Shown here: positions 1 through 8,362 of the stretch, one piece after another
How the letters are laid out: each line of letters starts with the position of its first letter
How positions within the stretch are numbered: position 1 is the first letter of the stretch
Source of the DNA: a virus
Virus record (IMG/VR): IMGVR_UViG_3300006751_000188
Location: 1 to 20,836 of that record
DNA: 20,836 bases
Reading direction: 5' to 3' (one strand)
Notes under the pieces: model-generated
Seen by the model: only the letters and a program-made list of their open reading frames with translations
Told to the model about the DNA's origin: nothing
Databases searched by the model: none
Program-made: the position numbers and the translations under genes

Positions 1-1
1 T

Positions 2-313
2 GCTGAGAACAGAGCTTTCGTCCGCTGCGTCCGCAACTTTTTAAAAATTCATATAGTCGCAAAAGACGAGATGGCCCCTAGCGCCAAGACAACTAGGCCC
101 ACCTCTACTGATCCTGACAACGGCGGCACAGACCCCAAGTCATTACTTCAAAGCGTTATGAAGGAAAAAGGAATTTCGTTCGACAATATTAAACAAAGGC
201 TGAAGGAAGAGAAGTTCGAGGGGTCAGAAAGTATAAAAGAAATATCAGACATATCTAATGTTAAAATTTTTGAACTAATACAAAGACTCAAAAAACTTAA
301 ATCTAAATTTTAG
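2..313 (+). CDS. C-terminal end of an unidentified protein (5' truncated by window edge)
   Basis: The reading frame is open from base 2 to the TAG at 311-313, so the ATG at 71 is probably internal and the gene enters from the left. The upstream codons read ENRAFVRCVRNF. A VRCVR-type ending is typical of C-type-lectin-like folds such as Lcl_C/DUF1566 or Fib_succ_major domains found in phage fibres; that resemblance is short and only suggestive. A Thr/Pro/Asp-rich linker (about residues 24-45 of the visible part) follows. Then comes a charged, probably helical tail rich in Lys and Glu that ends in KKLKSKF. The gene converges on the minus-strand gene at 303-629, with an 11-bp overlap and no room for a classical terminator. 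If translation did start at 71, the product would be an 80-residue basic protein of unknown function. Confidence 0.55.
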   Translation, partial: AENRAFVRCVRNFLKIHIVAKDEMAPSAKTTRPTSTDPDNGGTDPKSLLQSVMKEKGISFDNIKQRLKEEKFEGSESIKEISDISNVKIFELIQRLKKLKSKF

Positions 314-629
314 GATTATCTTCCTTAACAAATTTAATATAATTTATTAATTCATCGAGTTTCTCAGGCCTACCCATTTGCGCCTCCGTAAGGGCTTCAA
401 ATTGTTTGTGGGTGGGCCATTCAGAAAGAATACTTCTTCTTCTGTTTTCTAAGACTTCTTCATTATTTAACTTGCCTTGAAATTCTTGACTATCCCATGT
501 TTCTTGCAATTCTGATTCATTAGGTTTTGCGACCCCTTGATCCTGCCACACGAGACCCACATATGAATTGCCAGCTAGGCTCCACTCACAGTCTGCGTAA
601 TTTAATTCTAGTATTTTTGCTATGTCCAT
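303..629 (-). CDS. Small putative tail-fibre assembly protein (XkdW/DUF4376-like pattern)
   Basis: This is a 108-residue protein at the end of the leftward block. The N-terminal half has the pattern of small phage proteins encoded next to fibres: an aromatic strand (NSYVGLVWQD, about residues 21-30) followed by a 'P-x-x-x-E-L' segment. The C-terminal half contains RRRSILSEWPTHKQFEALTE (about 63-82), then a GRPEKLDELI helix and an IKxVKEDNPK ending. It resembles the 'YPs..eQLDal' module of XkdW-like or tail-fibre-assembly proteins. The start is supported by AAGGA at 635-639, five bases upstream of the ATG. The ATG shares one base with the stop of the collagen-like fibre gene (TAATG), so translation is probably coupled. 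A role as chaperone or accessory of the upstream fibre is inferred from position and motif pattern only. Confidence 0.6.
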   Translation of the reverse strand: MDIAKILELNYADCEWSLAGNSYVGLVWQDQGVAKPNESELQETWDSQEFQGKLNNEEVLENRRRSILSEWPTHKQFEALTEAQMGRPEKLDELINYIKFVKEDNPKI

Positions 630-2377
630 TATGGTCCTTGCTCTGGGTATAATTCATATATTGTTATAGAGGAGGTCGCTGCATCGCCGAAAAGGTTTGA
701 ACTACTTTTCGTTCTATTTAGATAAACTGTCCCCCGCTGCTCCGAATTCGATCGGCCCCCTATTCGAAGCTTCCAAGTTTGGCCCAAGGTGTTTGACGCT
801 GCAGCCGTATACTTTAATCTTAACGTTGCCCCCATATTTTGGCTATAAACATGACCCAGCCAAGCTTTACGCGGAGTGGTTTCGTCGTCCTTGAACAGGC
901 AAGCCATGATTTCCGTATAGTCTGTAGCTGAAAAACTTAAGTCAATTTCCATAGCCAAAAGGTGACCGGGATTGGTTGGGTAGATAGTGGCAGAAGCAAC
1001 CTCTATGCCCTGTGTACTTGTGGGGGAGTCTGAAAATCTAGATGTCGTTGCATATTCAGTATCCCATTGTGCATACACCCCCTGAATTGCCGCGCCATTA
1101 GAAAAACCTCGAGGCCCTCTTTCTCCGCTTGGCCCAGTATCGCCCGGAGTGCCCTGAAGCCCCTCTGCGCCGCTGGAAAGAACACTCCAATAATTATCGT
1201 TTACACCAGACGGGGGATTATTCGTATTGTCCGACGCAAGACTAAAATAAGAATTACCACTATTGTAAACACCATCACTGTGATAGTATTTAATAGTTGG
1301 GCTCCACTTCCCGCTCCAGTTCATGCCGACCTCACCCGTTGGTCCCTGAATACCTTGGATACCTTGGACACCTTGAATTCCCTGATCGCCTTGATCGCCC
1401 TGACTACCTTGAATACCCTGTTCCCCCGAAGGCCCCGCTTCGCCCGAAGGCCCCTGAATACCCTGCACGCCCTGAACGCCCTGAATTCCTTGCGGTCCTG
1501 CTGGCCCTGCCCCACCACGACCCATTATGTTTGCAGCAAAATATGTTTTTTTCTTGTCGCCCTCTAAGGTAATTGGTATGCTTGGGTCTGTATTATCAAG
1601 CCTCATATCAAAATAATCTCCGCTAAGACCAGAAACAATTCTCGTTATAGAGGCCTCGTTGGCCGCATAGGAATTATTATCAAAAGGGCAGGACTCAATG
1701 GTATCGCTACCATTTTTCGTGAGTTCCAAATAATAGAATTGCCAACTACTGGAGTGAATTGTTAATGCAGCCTTAGAGTCAATAAGGTAATTACCGTCAC
1801 TCTCTAACTTAAATCTGTAATTTGATGTATCATAATGTTCTTCTTTGTTCCAATCAGTATTGTCAAACTCTATAATAGATGTGGTAGAAGGATCAACAGT
1901 TTGATCGCTTCCATTCATGTGGGCGAAGAATGATGTATTAATACCTGTCTCATATTCTAGACCCTGCCTTTTATGTACCAGCCCATTTTCGTCAATTGCT
2001 AAAAACCCGGTAACGAGGGGGTTGGCGTCCACCCCGCCGACTGTTAAAGAACCCGTTATGTCTACGTCACAATAAAAATTACAATCCGATTGCCTTATAT
2101 TAAAGCAGCATTTTTCTGTCGAGGAGCTTGTATTTGCTATTTTTACCTTAAGGTCATCATCGTAAATTCTCACATTGGGGACAGTCCCAGTTGCTCGCCC
2201 ATCGCTGCCGACCTCGAAAGGTACGGGCATATGGCCGTCGAAAGCATCTACAAACCATAAACTCGTAGCTGAATGCACCCCACTACCGCTTATCGCAAAG
2301 GCACTACCAGTTAAACCCTCTACTGGTTCAAAACCAGAGATGTATATTTTCTCTTCAAATGAAAAATTATTACCCAT
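629..2377 (-). CDS. Collagen-like phage tail fibre with C1q-like and carbohydrate-binding-like modules
   Basis: This 582-residue protein is modular. Residues 1-80 form an IPT/TIG-like Ig domain (ISGFEPVEGLTGSAFAISG) like those in the upstream gene. Residues 140-285 form a beta-rich region resembling C1q/TNF-type jelly rolls (FFAHMNGSDQT; NYRFKLESDGNYLI). Residues 286-351 are uninterrupted Gly-X-Y, mostly GIQ/GVQ/GPS. Residues 355-402 are an aromatic module (GKWSP, YYHSDGVYNSGNSYF, NPPSG, NYWSVL) resembling small carbohydrate-binding domains. Residues 403-425 are a second Gly-X-Y run, and 426-582 a beta-rich C-terminal head. The Gly-X-Y runs should trimerise and the head probably binds a surface ligand; both are inference from related fibres. 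The start overlaps the upstream gene by eight bases (ATGGGTAA) and has only a weak ribosome-binding site, consistent with coupling. Confidence 0.85.
   Translation of the reverse strand: MGNNFSFEEKIYISGFEPVEGLTGSAFAISGSGVHSATSLWFVDAFDGHMPVPFEVGSDGRATGTVPNVRIYDDDLKVKIANTSSSTEKCCFNIRQSDCNFYCDVDITGSLTVGGVDANPLVTGFLAIDENGLVHKRQGLEYETGINTSFFAHMNGSDQTVDPSTTSIIEFDNTDWNKEEHYDTSNYRFKLESDGNYLIDSKAALTIHSSSWQFYYLELTKNGSDTIESCPFDNNSYAANEASITRIVSGLSGDYFDMRLDNTDPSIPITLEGDKKKTYFAANIMGRGGAGPAGPQGIQGVQGVQGIQGPSGEAGPSGEQGIQGSQGDQGDQGIQGVQGIQGIQGPTGEVGMNWSGKWSPTIKYYHSDGVYNSGNSYFSLASDNTNNPPSGVNDNYWSVLSSGAEGLQGTPGDTGPSGERGPRGFSNGAAIQGVYAQWDTEYATTSRFSDSPTSTQGIEVASATIYPTNPGHLLAMEIDLSFSATDYTEIMACLFKDDETTPRKAWLGHVYSQNMGATLRLKYTAAASNTLGQTWKLRIGGRSNSEQRGTVYLNRTKSSSNLFGDAATSSITIYELYPEQGP
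1325..1522 (-). repeat. Gly-X-Y (collagen) coding repeat, main run
   Basis: About 22 consecutive Gly-X-Y triplets (residues 286-351 of the fibre) are encoded by a degenerate 9-bp-period repeat, visible on the plus strand as variants of ccctgaataccctg. The repetitive DNA also opens long antisense frames, which are artefacts. A second, shorter Gly-X-Y run lies at 1103-1171. Copy number of such tracts is prone to change by slippage or recombination. Confidence 0.9.
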
Positions 2378-5300
2378 TATAGTTATGATCCATTATTAAA
2401 ATTTCCCCAGTAGGTGATCCCCAATCGCATGGGTATATGTCGATTAAATGAACTTGGTCATATATTGGATCACCGTAAAGGTCAGCCAGTCTTATACCGC
2501 TTATAAAATCAGTCACAATACATTCTTTTCCTGCGGCCGCGTCTTGAAATTTTACGCCCGTTGCACCTAAAAAGTTTCTACCAGATATAGTTATTGCGGT
2601 ATTTGTACGGCCCTGCTCTGGATATATTCCGGAGACAATTGGTTCTCTTCCACTTATCTCTATCGAGGGCCCCAAAAATACTAAATTTGCCTTGACGCCG
2701 GCTTGAGCAGAGCCCACATAGTCCCTTATAACATTGGGGCTCGTGGTAGTGTTAGGGTACTCAGCACTTGGCAAAAAAGTTGGGGTGTTCTCTGGAATTA
2801 AATCTTTAGATATTAAAAAGACTTGTCCAGTTCCCGCAAAAGATGAATTAATAACCCCCGTAATTATTGACTGTCCAGTTTTGAGGCTGTCCGGCATGTC
2901 TCCAGTTATGTCAAAAATATTGGAACCATACCCATTATAATAAGTCCTTTCGCCGCTAGGCACATATGCAGAACTATTTGAAATTATTTCTAGTGTATTT
3001 TTATTAGTCCTTGAAGATATGCCACTGATTGCGAGCACAGATGCGGCGTTGGTCGCATTTATGCCCGTTAGCCTAAATGTATCTCCTACATAATATTTGG
3101 TTTTTTCTATTCCACTAATTGAGGGAATGGGAACAAAAAATTGATCAGAGACTTTAAATAAATCGTCCCCGCTTACATAAAGATTACCAGCTTGAATTTC
3201 CTTAGGGACAGATATATAAGCACCAGTTTTATTTGTCAAAGTGGTATTAAGCGAACGTACATAATTATTTTCTTCACCAGTAGTGAAGCCTTGGAAATAA
3301 AAATCTACATTTTCTAAATGAGTTCCAGATATAAGGATATCTTTTCCGTGCTCTCCAGATAATGGATAGCCTAAAAATACAATCCCAGTGTCTATAATTT
3401 TCAGGATGTCCTCCGAAGTCGAAGACTGTATTATAGATGCTCCTGATTTTTGTGCAACAGAAAACGTTTGGTAGGGGGCTACGCCACTAGGTATCGCTGT
3501 TTCAATTCCGGTTGTATTCACTCCTGTGAAATCACTTACGCCGAGTACATCATAGGTCCTAGATAATGTAATTGAGTCACCTCGATGCCCGCTAAATATT
3601 ATATCTGTTACGTTGTGTAAGCTTTTTCCGGATATAGAAATTACATCCCCATAATGCCCCGACTTTGGACTAAAATCTTGGATAGCAATACTTGGTTCTT
3701 CTACTATCAGTTTTCCTAAATTATCAGATAAGTGATTATAATGATCGCCAGAGTAAACGTGGCTCCAATTTAAACAACTTATATAAACTATATTTGGAAT
3801 GATATTTTCATTTTTCCACTCTACGCCCTTATGGTCTGTTCTTACTTCCGGCGGCAAGGGGCACAAAGGGCCATCTTCAAATACTACTTCTTGTGCATAT
3901 ATATTTTCATAGTAAGTTCTTTCTGACAGCCTTAGGTCTATGCCAGTTACCCCAGTGACATAGTTGAGTTGACTCGTCTTCGAGCTATTCGGCGCATCAG
4001 AATGTCCCCTGATCCAAAGACTTAACGTCTCTCCAGAGGCTATTCCACTAAGGGGAATTTCGTAAGGGGAATATTCTATTTCTTCTACATCAGCCCCCCA
4101 AGTTTGGCTCCAAGTTCTCGCTGGGTTATAGCGCAAGTCTCTGAAATCTATATACCCAGTATGGCCAGAAATTTGGCCCATTCCATTTGAGTGTCCACTA
4201 GCCAGAACATCTCCAGTTACGCCGACAAATCCAAATTTTAATTCGCCGCTATTACTCCAAGTGTCCACCTCTCCCAAACCGTAAACAGCATCACCCGTTG
4301 TATACCCCTGCGCATTTTTAACGATCGCCCACATCCAAGAGCACCCTCGGCCCTCTAAAACTTCTTTACCAGTTACTTGATAACCACTATATAAAGTATT
4401 AGTTAGCCGCCCTTTTCTTGCGTGGAACCTTAATTTGTAATGTCCCGACTGCTCTCCGACACTATATGGCTCGATAGGAGTGCCATAAGTACCATGCCAA
4501 GGCTTTGCCACGTCTAAAGTATAAGCCGCCGCATAATAATTGCCATGTTCGTCACGCCCTACCCCAGTTTCCTCGCATGATCCATGCTTGAAGGTACAAA
4601 CATTATAAGATAGCTCTTCTGTTCCATATTTACCATATGTATCTGCAGTACTTACACCCCCTCCGGAGCCGTAAATATGAATATCGTTTGTAGTCGCTTC
4701 ATTGGGGATAACAAAATCAATACCAGTTTCACTTTCTATAGTAAAATCATTTATTGTCGTTTCCCCTATCGCCATACCAGTGACGCCAACAAATTCTGAA
4801 CCAGAGATAATAATATTCTCCCCCCACTCTCCAGTTTTCGGCAAGAACCCGCTTATTCGAGGTTCGTGCAGATATCTTGAAGAGCCGCTTATATCAATAA
4901 TTTTTATTCCATTATTAAGCCGAAGCGTCATTTTATTTGCGCCCGGTTTAATTCCTGTAATTATATTTTTATCTGGCGGGAGAGCCATAAAATCTAACTT
5001 CCAATTATCTTTGTCTATCCTAGTGTGATTCTTTAATTGGAACTTTAAACTTATACAATAATCTGGTGGTGATGATGGAAAAACGGCAGACAAAACATCA
5101 TTACCGTCTATAAATTGTTCATAATATAAATTTTTTCCAACGATAGAGAATTCAGTATCGTTTTGTATTGTTGTATCTGTGATCCAATTTGAATCGTCAG
5201 TATCTATTTCTGGGTCACTCGCAATCTCTATAGCATTTTTTGCTTTAATGAGATTGCCATCAGAATCGGCCATTACTAAATCATGCTCGCCTTGAAATCC

Positions 5301-6830
5301 ATCAGGGGGGATAAATTGGACTTCTCCCTGTTCGTTTTCAGATTGTGGTTCTTCAATAGTGAATATAGGGCCATGACTATATGGGTCGTAAACACCATAG
5401 CTAGAGCCTTGGTCCATATTCAAGTCTCTTAGGCTGTAGCCCGGAGAGCCCGTAACCATAAGGTCAATAAATTTCCCCAAGCATGTTGCCTTCACTGCGA
5501 ACGCGGTGGGTCCGCCCAAAGCGTCGGACGCTCTCCCGGTGGCAGGCGCAGCACCAACATAATAATCACCAGAAAGACCGGTAGGTTTCCAAACGTTTAA
5601 TGAATTTTGAGTTCGCACCTCTACGAACTCCAGAGGACAACAAGGAACAAGGAACTTATCATCGGATGAGCTATACCAATTACCTTCTATATTTTCATTT
5701 TTTGCGATGCTTACCCTTCCGCTAACAGCCCAATCAGGAACTATTCCGGTTAATAAAGTATCACTTTCTTTTTGAAACCAGCCCGTAGTACCGCTTGGCT
5801 CAAATGTTACTAAAAATCCAGTGGAATCTAGAACTTCAAAATAACCAGTTCCGCCGACGCCAGTATAGAAATGATCATAATAAAATAATTTATCCGGCGC
5901 GCCGCTGGGTATTTCGAAAGACGTATATGCTTCATTCCCAGACCCCGGAGTATCATAAAAAGTCACCCCTGACTTGAACTCTCCAGAATACCAACCAGAA
6001 TCTATGTCTCCCCAAGGGCCGTCTGGGATCAAACCTATTCTGAATTGATGCCCCAGATTGCTTGTATCACTTTGATTAAAATAATATGTTTGATTTTTAT
6101 ATAATTTTATCGTTGGCGTCTCGTAAAAATTATCACTCCCAGATGAACCGATGCTATAGCTTCTGGAGACAGTCCCCATAAGAAGGTCGATGCCGGTAAG
6201 TGAGCTTTCATTATATTTTATTTCATATTGATTATTAGAATCTGAGAACCCAGACATTAAATCATCAAAGAAATAATTACCCATTAAACCTATACCTTCT
6301 CCAGAGCAACCAGAGGGCGAAGAAAATCCAGTCACTTTTATGTCTGGTATGAATTTATCTTTACTTTCAGCGCTTAATTCGCCCGAAGCTTCGGAAGGTA
6401 ATTCTGAATAAACTTTGACCAAACCATATGTATTACCAGAGGGGACCGTTACAGAAACCCCAGTATTAGATTGAACTGAAAAATCCGCCGACAAGCTATT
6501 CACCTCTACCCCTGTCGTAGCATATAAAGAATTTCCAGATACCGAAAATGATTCTCCGGATATACCAGTTGAAGGATTTAAAGTTTCTATATGGGGCTTG
6601 GGATAAAATTTATTTTCTGTATATCCCGTTATCTCCCTTTCTTCAGAAATGACAGTTAGATACCCAGCTTGGGGGTTGTGAGGGACCGTGGTATTTAATA
6701 AATCTAATCTAATTTCTTCGTAAGAAGCAGGGACTTCGCCGGAAAATATAACATTACTAATCCTAGACAAGTTATTTCCAGAAATGGAAATAATATCACC
6801 GACTTGTCCTGTAGTATTTATTATTTTCAT
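2370..6830 (-). CDS. Giant modular structural protein with multiple IPT/TIG-like Ig domains and a cupredoxin-like insert
   Basis: This 1486-residue protein has no signal peptide or membrane segment. IPT/TIG-like units with the signature 'SG..G..I.ISG.nL...T.V.F.G' begin near residues 1, 80, 165, 656, 1047, 1150, 1236 and 1396; one example is GQVGDIISISGNNL and another GRTNTAITISGRNFLGATGV. About residues 236-334 resemble the cupredoxin-like domain seen in marine phage structural proteins (YYFNQSDTSNLGHQFRI, a TPGSGNEAY loop, then YYDHFYTGVGG), but most metal-ligand positions are changed. Residues 390-650 and 735-1045 are beta-rich, contain several Cys and Trp, and were not recognised. The gene lies between a tube-like gene and a fibre gene. 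It overlaps the former by one base (TAATG) and the latter by eight. It is probably an elongated tail-tip or side-fibre component, or an extended Ig-like adhesin. The exact role is unknown. Confidence 0.75.
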   Translation of the reverse strand: MKIINTTGQVGDIISISGNNLSRISNVIFSGEVPASYEEIRLDLLNTTVPHNPQAGYLTVISEEREITGYTENKFYPKPHIETLNPSTGISGESFSVSGNSLYATTGVEVNSLSADFSVQSNTGVSVTVPSGNTYGLVKVYSELPSEASGELSAESKDKFIPDIKVTGFSSPSGCSGEGIGLMGNYFFDDLMSGFSDSNNQYEIKYNESSLTGIDLLMGTVSRSYSIGSSGSDNFYETPTIKLYKNQTYYFNQSDTSNLGHQFRIGLIPDGPWGDIDSGWYSGEFKSGVTFYDTPGSGNEAYTSFEIPSGAPDKLFYYDHFYTGVGGTGYFEVLDSTGFLVTFEPSGTTGWFQKESDTLLTGIVPDWAVSGRVSIAKNENIEGNWYSSSDDKFLVPCCPLEFVEVRTQNSLNVWKPTGLSGDYYVGAAPATGRASDALGGPTAFAVKATCLGKFIDLMVTGSPGYSLRDLNMDQGSSYGVYDPYSHGPIFTIEEPQSENEQGEVQFIPPDGFQGEHDLVMADSDGNLIKAKNAIEIASDPEIDTDDSNWITDTTIQNDTEFSIVGKNLYYEQFIDGNDVLSAVFPSSPPDYCISLKFQLKNHTRIDKDNWKLDFMALPPDKNIITGIKPGANKMTLRLNNGIKIIDISGSSRYLHEPRISGFLPKTGEWGENIIISGSEFVGVTGMAIGETTINDFTIESETGIDFVIPNEATTNDIHIYGSGGGVSTADTYGKYGTEELSYNVCTFKHGSCEETGVGRDEHGNYYAAAYTLDVAKPWHGTYGTPIEPYSVGEQSGHYKLRFHARKGRLTNTLYSGYQVTGKEVLEGRGCSWMWAIVKNAQGYTTGDAVYGLGEVDTWSNSGELKFGFVGVTGDVLASGHSNGMGQISGHTGYIDFRDLRYNPARTWSQTWGADVEEIEYSPYEIPLSGIASGETLSLWIRGHSDAPNSSKTSQLNYVTGVTGIDLRLSERTYYENIYAQEVVFEDGPLCPLPPEVRTDHKGVEWKNENIIPNIVYISCLNWSHVYSGDHYNHLSDNLGKLIVEEPSIAIQDFSPKSGHYGDVISISGKSLHNVTDIIFSGHRGDSITLSRTYDVLGVSDFTGVNTTGIETAIPSGVAPYQTFSVAQKSGASIIQSSTSEDILKIIDTGIVFLGYPLSGEHGKDILISGTHLENVDFYFQGFTTGEENNYVRSLNTTLTNKTGAYISVPKEIQAGNLYVSGDDLFKVSDQFFVPIPSISGIEKTKYYVGDTFRLTGINATNAASVLAISGISSRTNKNTLEIISNSSAYVPSGERTYYNGYGSNIFDITGDMPDSLKTGQSIITGVINSSFAGTGQVFLISKDLIPENTPTFLPSAEYPNTTTSPNVIRDYVGSAQAGVKANLVFLGPSIEISGREPIVSGIYPEQGRTNTAITISGRNFLGATGVKFQDAAAGKECIVTDFISGIRLADLYGDPIYDQVHLIDIYPCDWGSPTGEILIMDHNYNG

Positions 6831-7849
6831 TATAGCCCAGAGTCTCCCACTGTTATATCCATAGAGCTATCTTTACCACCATAAGTGGTCAGATATATTC
6901 TTTGTAATCCCGGCATTGTATCATCGGCCAAAGTTCCGCTGACTTTGTTGGCGCCAAACACGGTAATTTCTTGTACAGTCCTGTCGCCAACCTGTATCGC
7001 TGTTGTATTTAGTAAGTTCGAACCATGAAGCTCAAACCCCTCCCCGCCAAGCGCCATAGCGTTTCCTGTCGTTGTCACAGATGTAAGGCTGGGTTTTTCA
7101 TCTATGAAATTCTGAGAAATACTTAATTGAGAGTTCATTATCGCTCCAGCCTGTGCAGATATAAACCTAGATTCTAAAGGTCCCGACACGCTATACTTTT
7201 CTGCGACACCAGTATCATTATTTATATTTAGCGCAGCCTGAGTTTCCTGACCTTCGAACGGTAAATTTCCGCTTATGCCGCAAGTATTTATCTCCATATT
7301 GGATTGTTTTTTTATAAACCTTATTTCTGATGGGGTAGAATCTCCAGCACAATATAATGGTGTTATCTCAGAATTAAACCCGTATCTCATGCTTTGTATT
7401 TCGTCTTCCCCGATACCGCTTTTATTTATTGTGACGTCGGTAAAAGTTAAAATTTTGTTGCTTGGTAATTTTTCTGTAGTCGGGGCAAATTCCCCACTTA
7501 GATTACCGAAAAAATCTATCGTCGCACGAACCAGAACTGGTTGAAATGGTACGCCGTTAATGCTGTGGCTAGTTAAGTAACCGCCATTAAAATAAATGCC
7601 GCCCAAACTACCCGTTAAAGCAGTCTTCTCGTTCACTATGAATGGCTTAAGCGGGTCTGATCCGGTGATGTAATAGGAAATAGAAAACGTACCCCTAGAC
7701 CCGTCAGTGGCCTTACTGAAAAAGCTACTCCTCTCCTCCGATAGATAAACTGGAGAAAGGCTGGTCTTCGAGGAGAGGTCTACACTTTTCGCAAAAAATG
7801 TATTTCCATTAATTGTTGCCTTAGCATTACTGTAGCTCGTGTATGACAT
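6830..7849 (-). CDS. Putative tail tube or tube-like protein with C-terminal IPT/TIG Ig-like domain
   Basis: This is a 339-residue protein. Residues 1-250 are beta-rich and seem to be two similar halves. Each has an opening strand (ATINGNTFFAKSVDL; VTINKSGIGEDEIQSMRYGF), a 'P-x-Y' or 'PLYCAG' turn, and a later SISYYITGSDPLK or YSVSGPLESR segment. Residues 253-335 form an IPT/TIG-like domain (GGEGFELHGSNLLNTTAIQVG). A duplicated tube fold followed by an Ig-like domain is known from the T5 tube protein pb6, and an Ig-like C-terminal domain also occurs in lambda gpV. The assignment here rests on that architecture, not on a clear motif. The start has AAAAGG four bases upstream, duplicated a further eight bases up. 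The gene follows the glycosyltransferase after a 28-bp gap and is coupled to the giant gene by TAATG. A baseplate or hub protein of tube fold is the main alternative. Confidence 0.5.
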   Translation of the reverse strand: MSYTSYSNAKATINGNTFFAKSVDLSSKTSLSPVYLSEERSSFFSKATDGSRGTFSISYYITGSDPLKPFIVNEKTALTGSLGGIYFNGGYLTSHSINGVPFQPVLVRATIDFFGNLSGEFAPTTEKLPSNKILTFTDVTINKSGIGEDEIQSMRYGFNSEITPLYCAGDSTPSEIRFIKKQSNMEINTCGISGNLPFEGQETQAALNINNDTGVAEKYSVSGPLESRFISAQAGAIMNSQLSISQNFIDEKPSLTSVTTTGNAMALGGEGFELHGSNLLNTTAIQVGDRTVQEITVFGANKVSGTLADDTMPGLQRIYLTTYGGKDSSMDITVGDSGL

Positions 7850-7877
7850 TCAGCCTTTTACCTTTTACCATACATAT

Positions 7878-8330
7878 TTACACCTTCGAATCATCATCCG
7901 GAACTGGAGATAGATTTTCTTGGTATAGTTTTTCTTGGATTTCTGATATGGAGATCAAATCGTCGTCTTCTGTCACTTCTCTGGCTACAAATCCGTCCGG
8001 AATATCAAGAAATTGGCGAAGGTCAATTTTATCTAAATCAAAGTTTCCCGACGGGTTGTTTGGCGGCGTGCCCTCGGTTTCAAATGGAGCTAGTAATTCA
8101 TTATCTTTTAAAAATTTTTTAAAACTGGCCCACTCATCGAAACGATCCTGTTTTTCTCGAGGCTTTGAGGTTGTTCCCACCCTTGCATTATAGTGGGCCG
8201 CCACTATATCGTCTACGGGGGCTGCCAGAAACTTACATTTTACTAATTCCCTCCAAAGGAGTAAATCTTCATGTATATCTCTCTCTTCGTAAAACAGTTC
8301 TCCATCTGGGGGTATCATATTCTTATGCAT
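7878..8330 (-). CDS. C-terminal half of a frameshifted GT2-type glycosyltransferase
   Basis: The 150-residue frame begins at an ATG, but it is open upstream to 8381 and there reads SKSLEQLTFGPWATLMHKN. That is the kind of segment expected directly after the donor-site region of a GT-A enzyme. The HEDLLLWREL stretch (about residues 20-29) is the 'E-D-x-x-L-W' acceptor/base motif of GT2 glycosyltransferases, and residues 30-46 (VKCKFLAAPVDDIVAAH) continue the core. The C-terminal 90 residues are acidic and not recognised. The N-terminal half lies in the preceding frame at 8363-8866, so this is best read as the second part of one gene joined by a -1 frameshift. Independent translation from the ATG is possible, but no good ribosome-binding site was seen and half a catalytic domain would be made. 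Confidence 0.65.
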   Translation of the reverse strand: MHKNMIPPDGELFYEERDIHEDLLLWRELVKCKFLAAPVDDIVAAHYNARVGTTSKPREKQDRFDEWASFKKFLKDNELLAPFETEGTPPNNPSGNFDLDKIDLRQFLDIPDGFVAREVTEDDDLISISEIQEKLYQENLSPVPDDDSKV

Positions 8331-8362
8331 GAGCGTAGCCCAAGGCCCGAAGGTTAATTGCT

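Noticed and set aside
1-313. Diversity-generating retroelement variable region at the left edge
   Set aside because: Only the last few residues of a possible lectin-like domain are visible. No template repeat or reverse transcriptase was seen in the window, so it is not claimed as a feature.
303-313. Near-palindrome ctaaattttag as a terminator between convergent genes
   Set aside because: It is only the overlap of two TAG-ending genes, too short and A+T-rich to form a stable hairpin.
1325-1522. Regular short repeats considered as a CRISPR-like or iteron array
   Set aside because: The period is 9 bp, variation is codon-like, and the translation is perfect Gly-X-Y; there are no spacers.
1067-1567. 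Plus-strand ORF of 166 aa (and 1297-1572, plus a minus-strand out-of-frame ORF at 1321-1518) over the fibre
   Set aside because: These are low-complexity translations of the collagen-coding repeat in other frames, with no ribosome-binding site and no domain pattern.
7843-8193. Plus-strand ORF of 116 aa antisense to the glycosyltransferase C-terminal half
   Set aside because: It lies wholly over a frame with HEDLLLW-type GT2 evidence, is Ser-rich with no motif, and would overlap the start of the tube-like gene.
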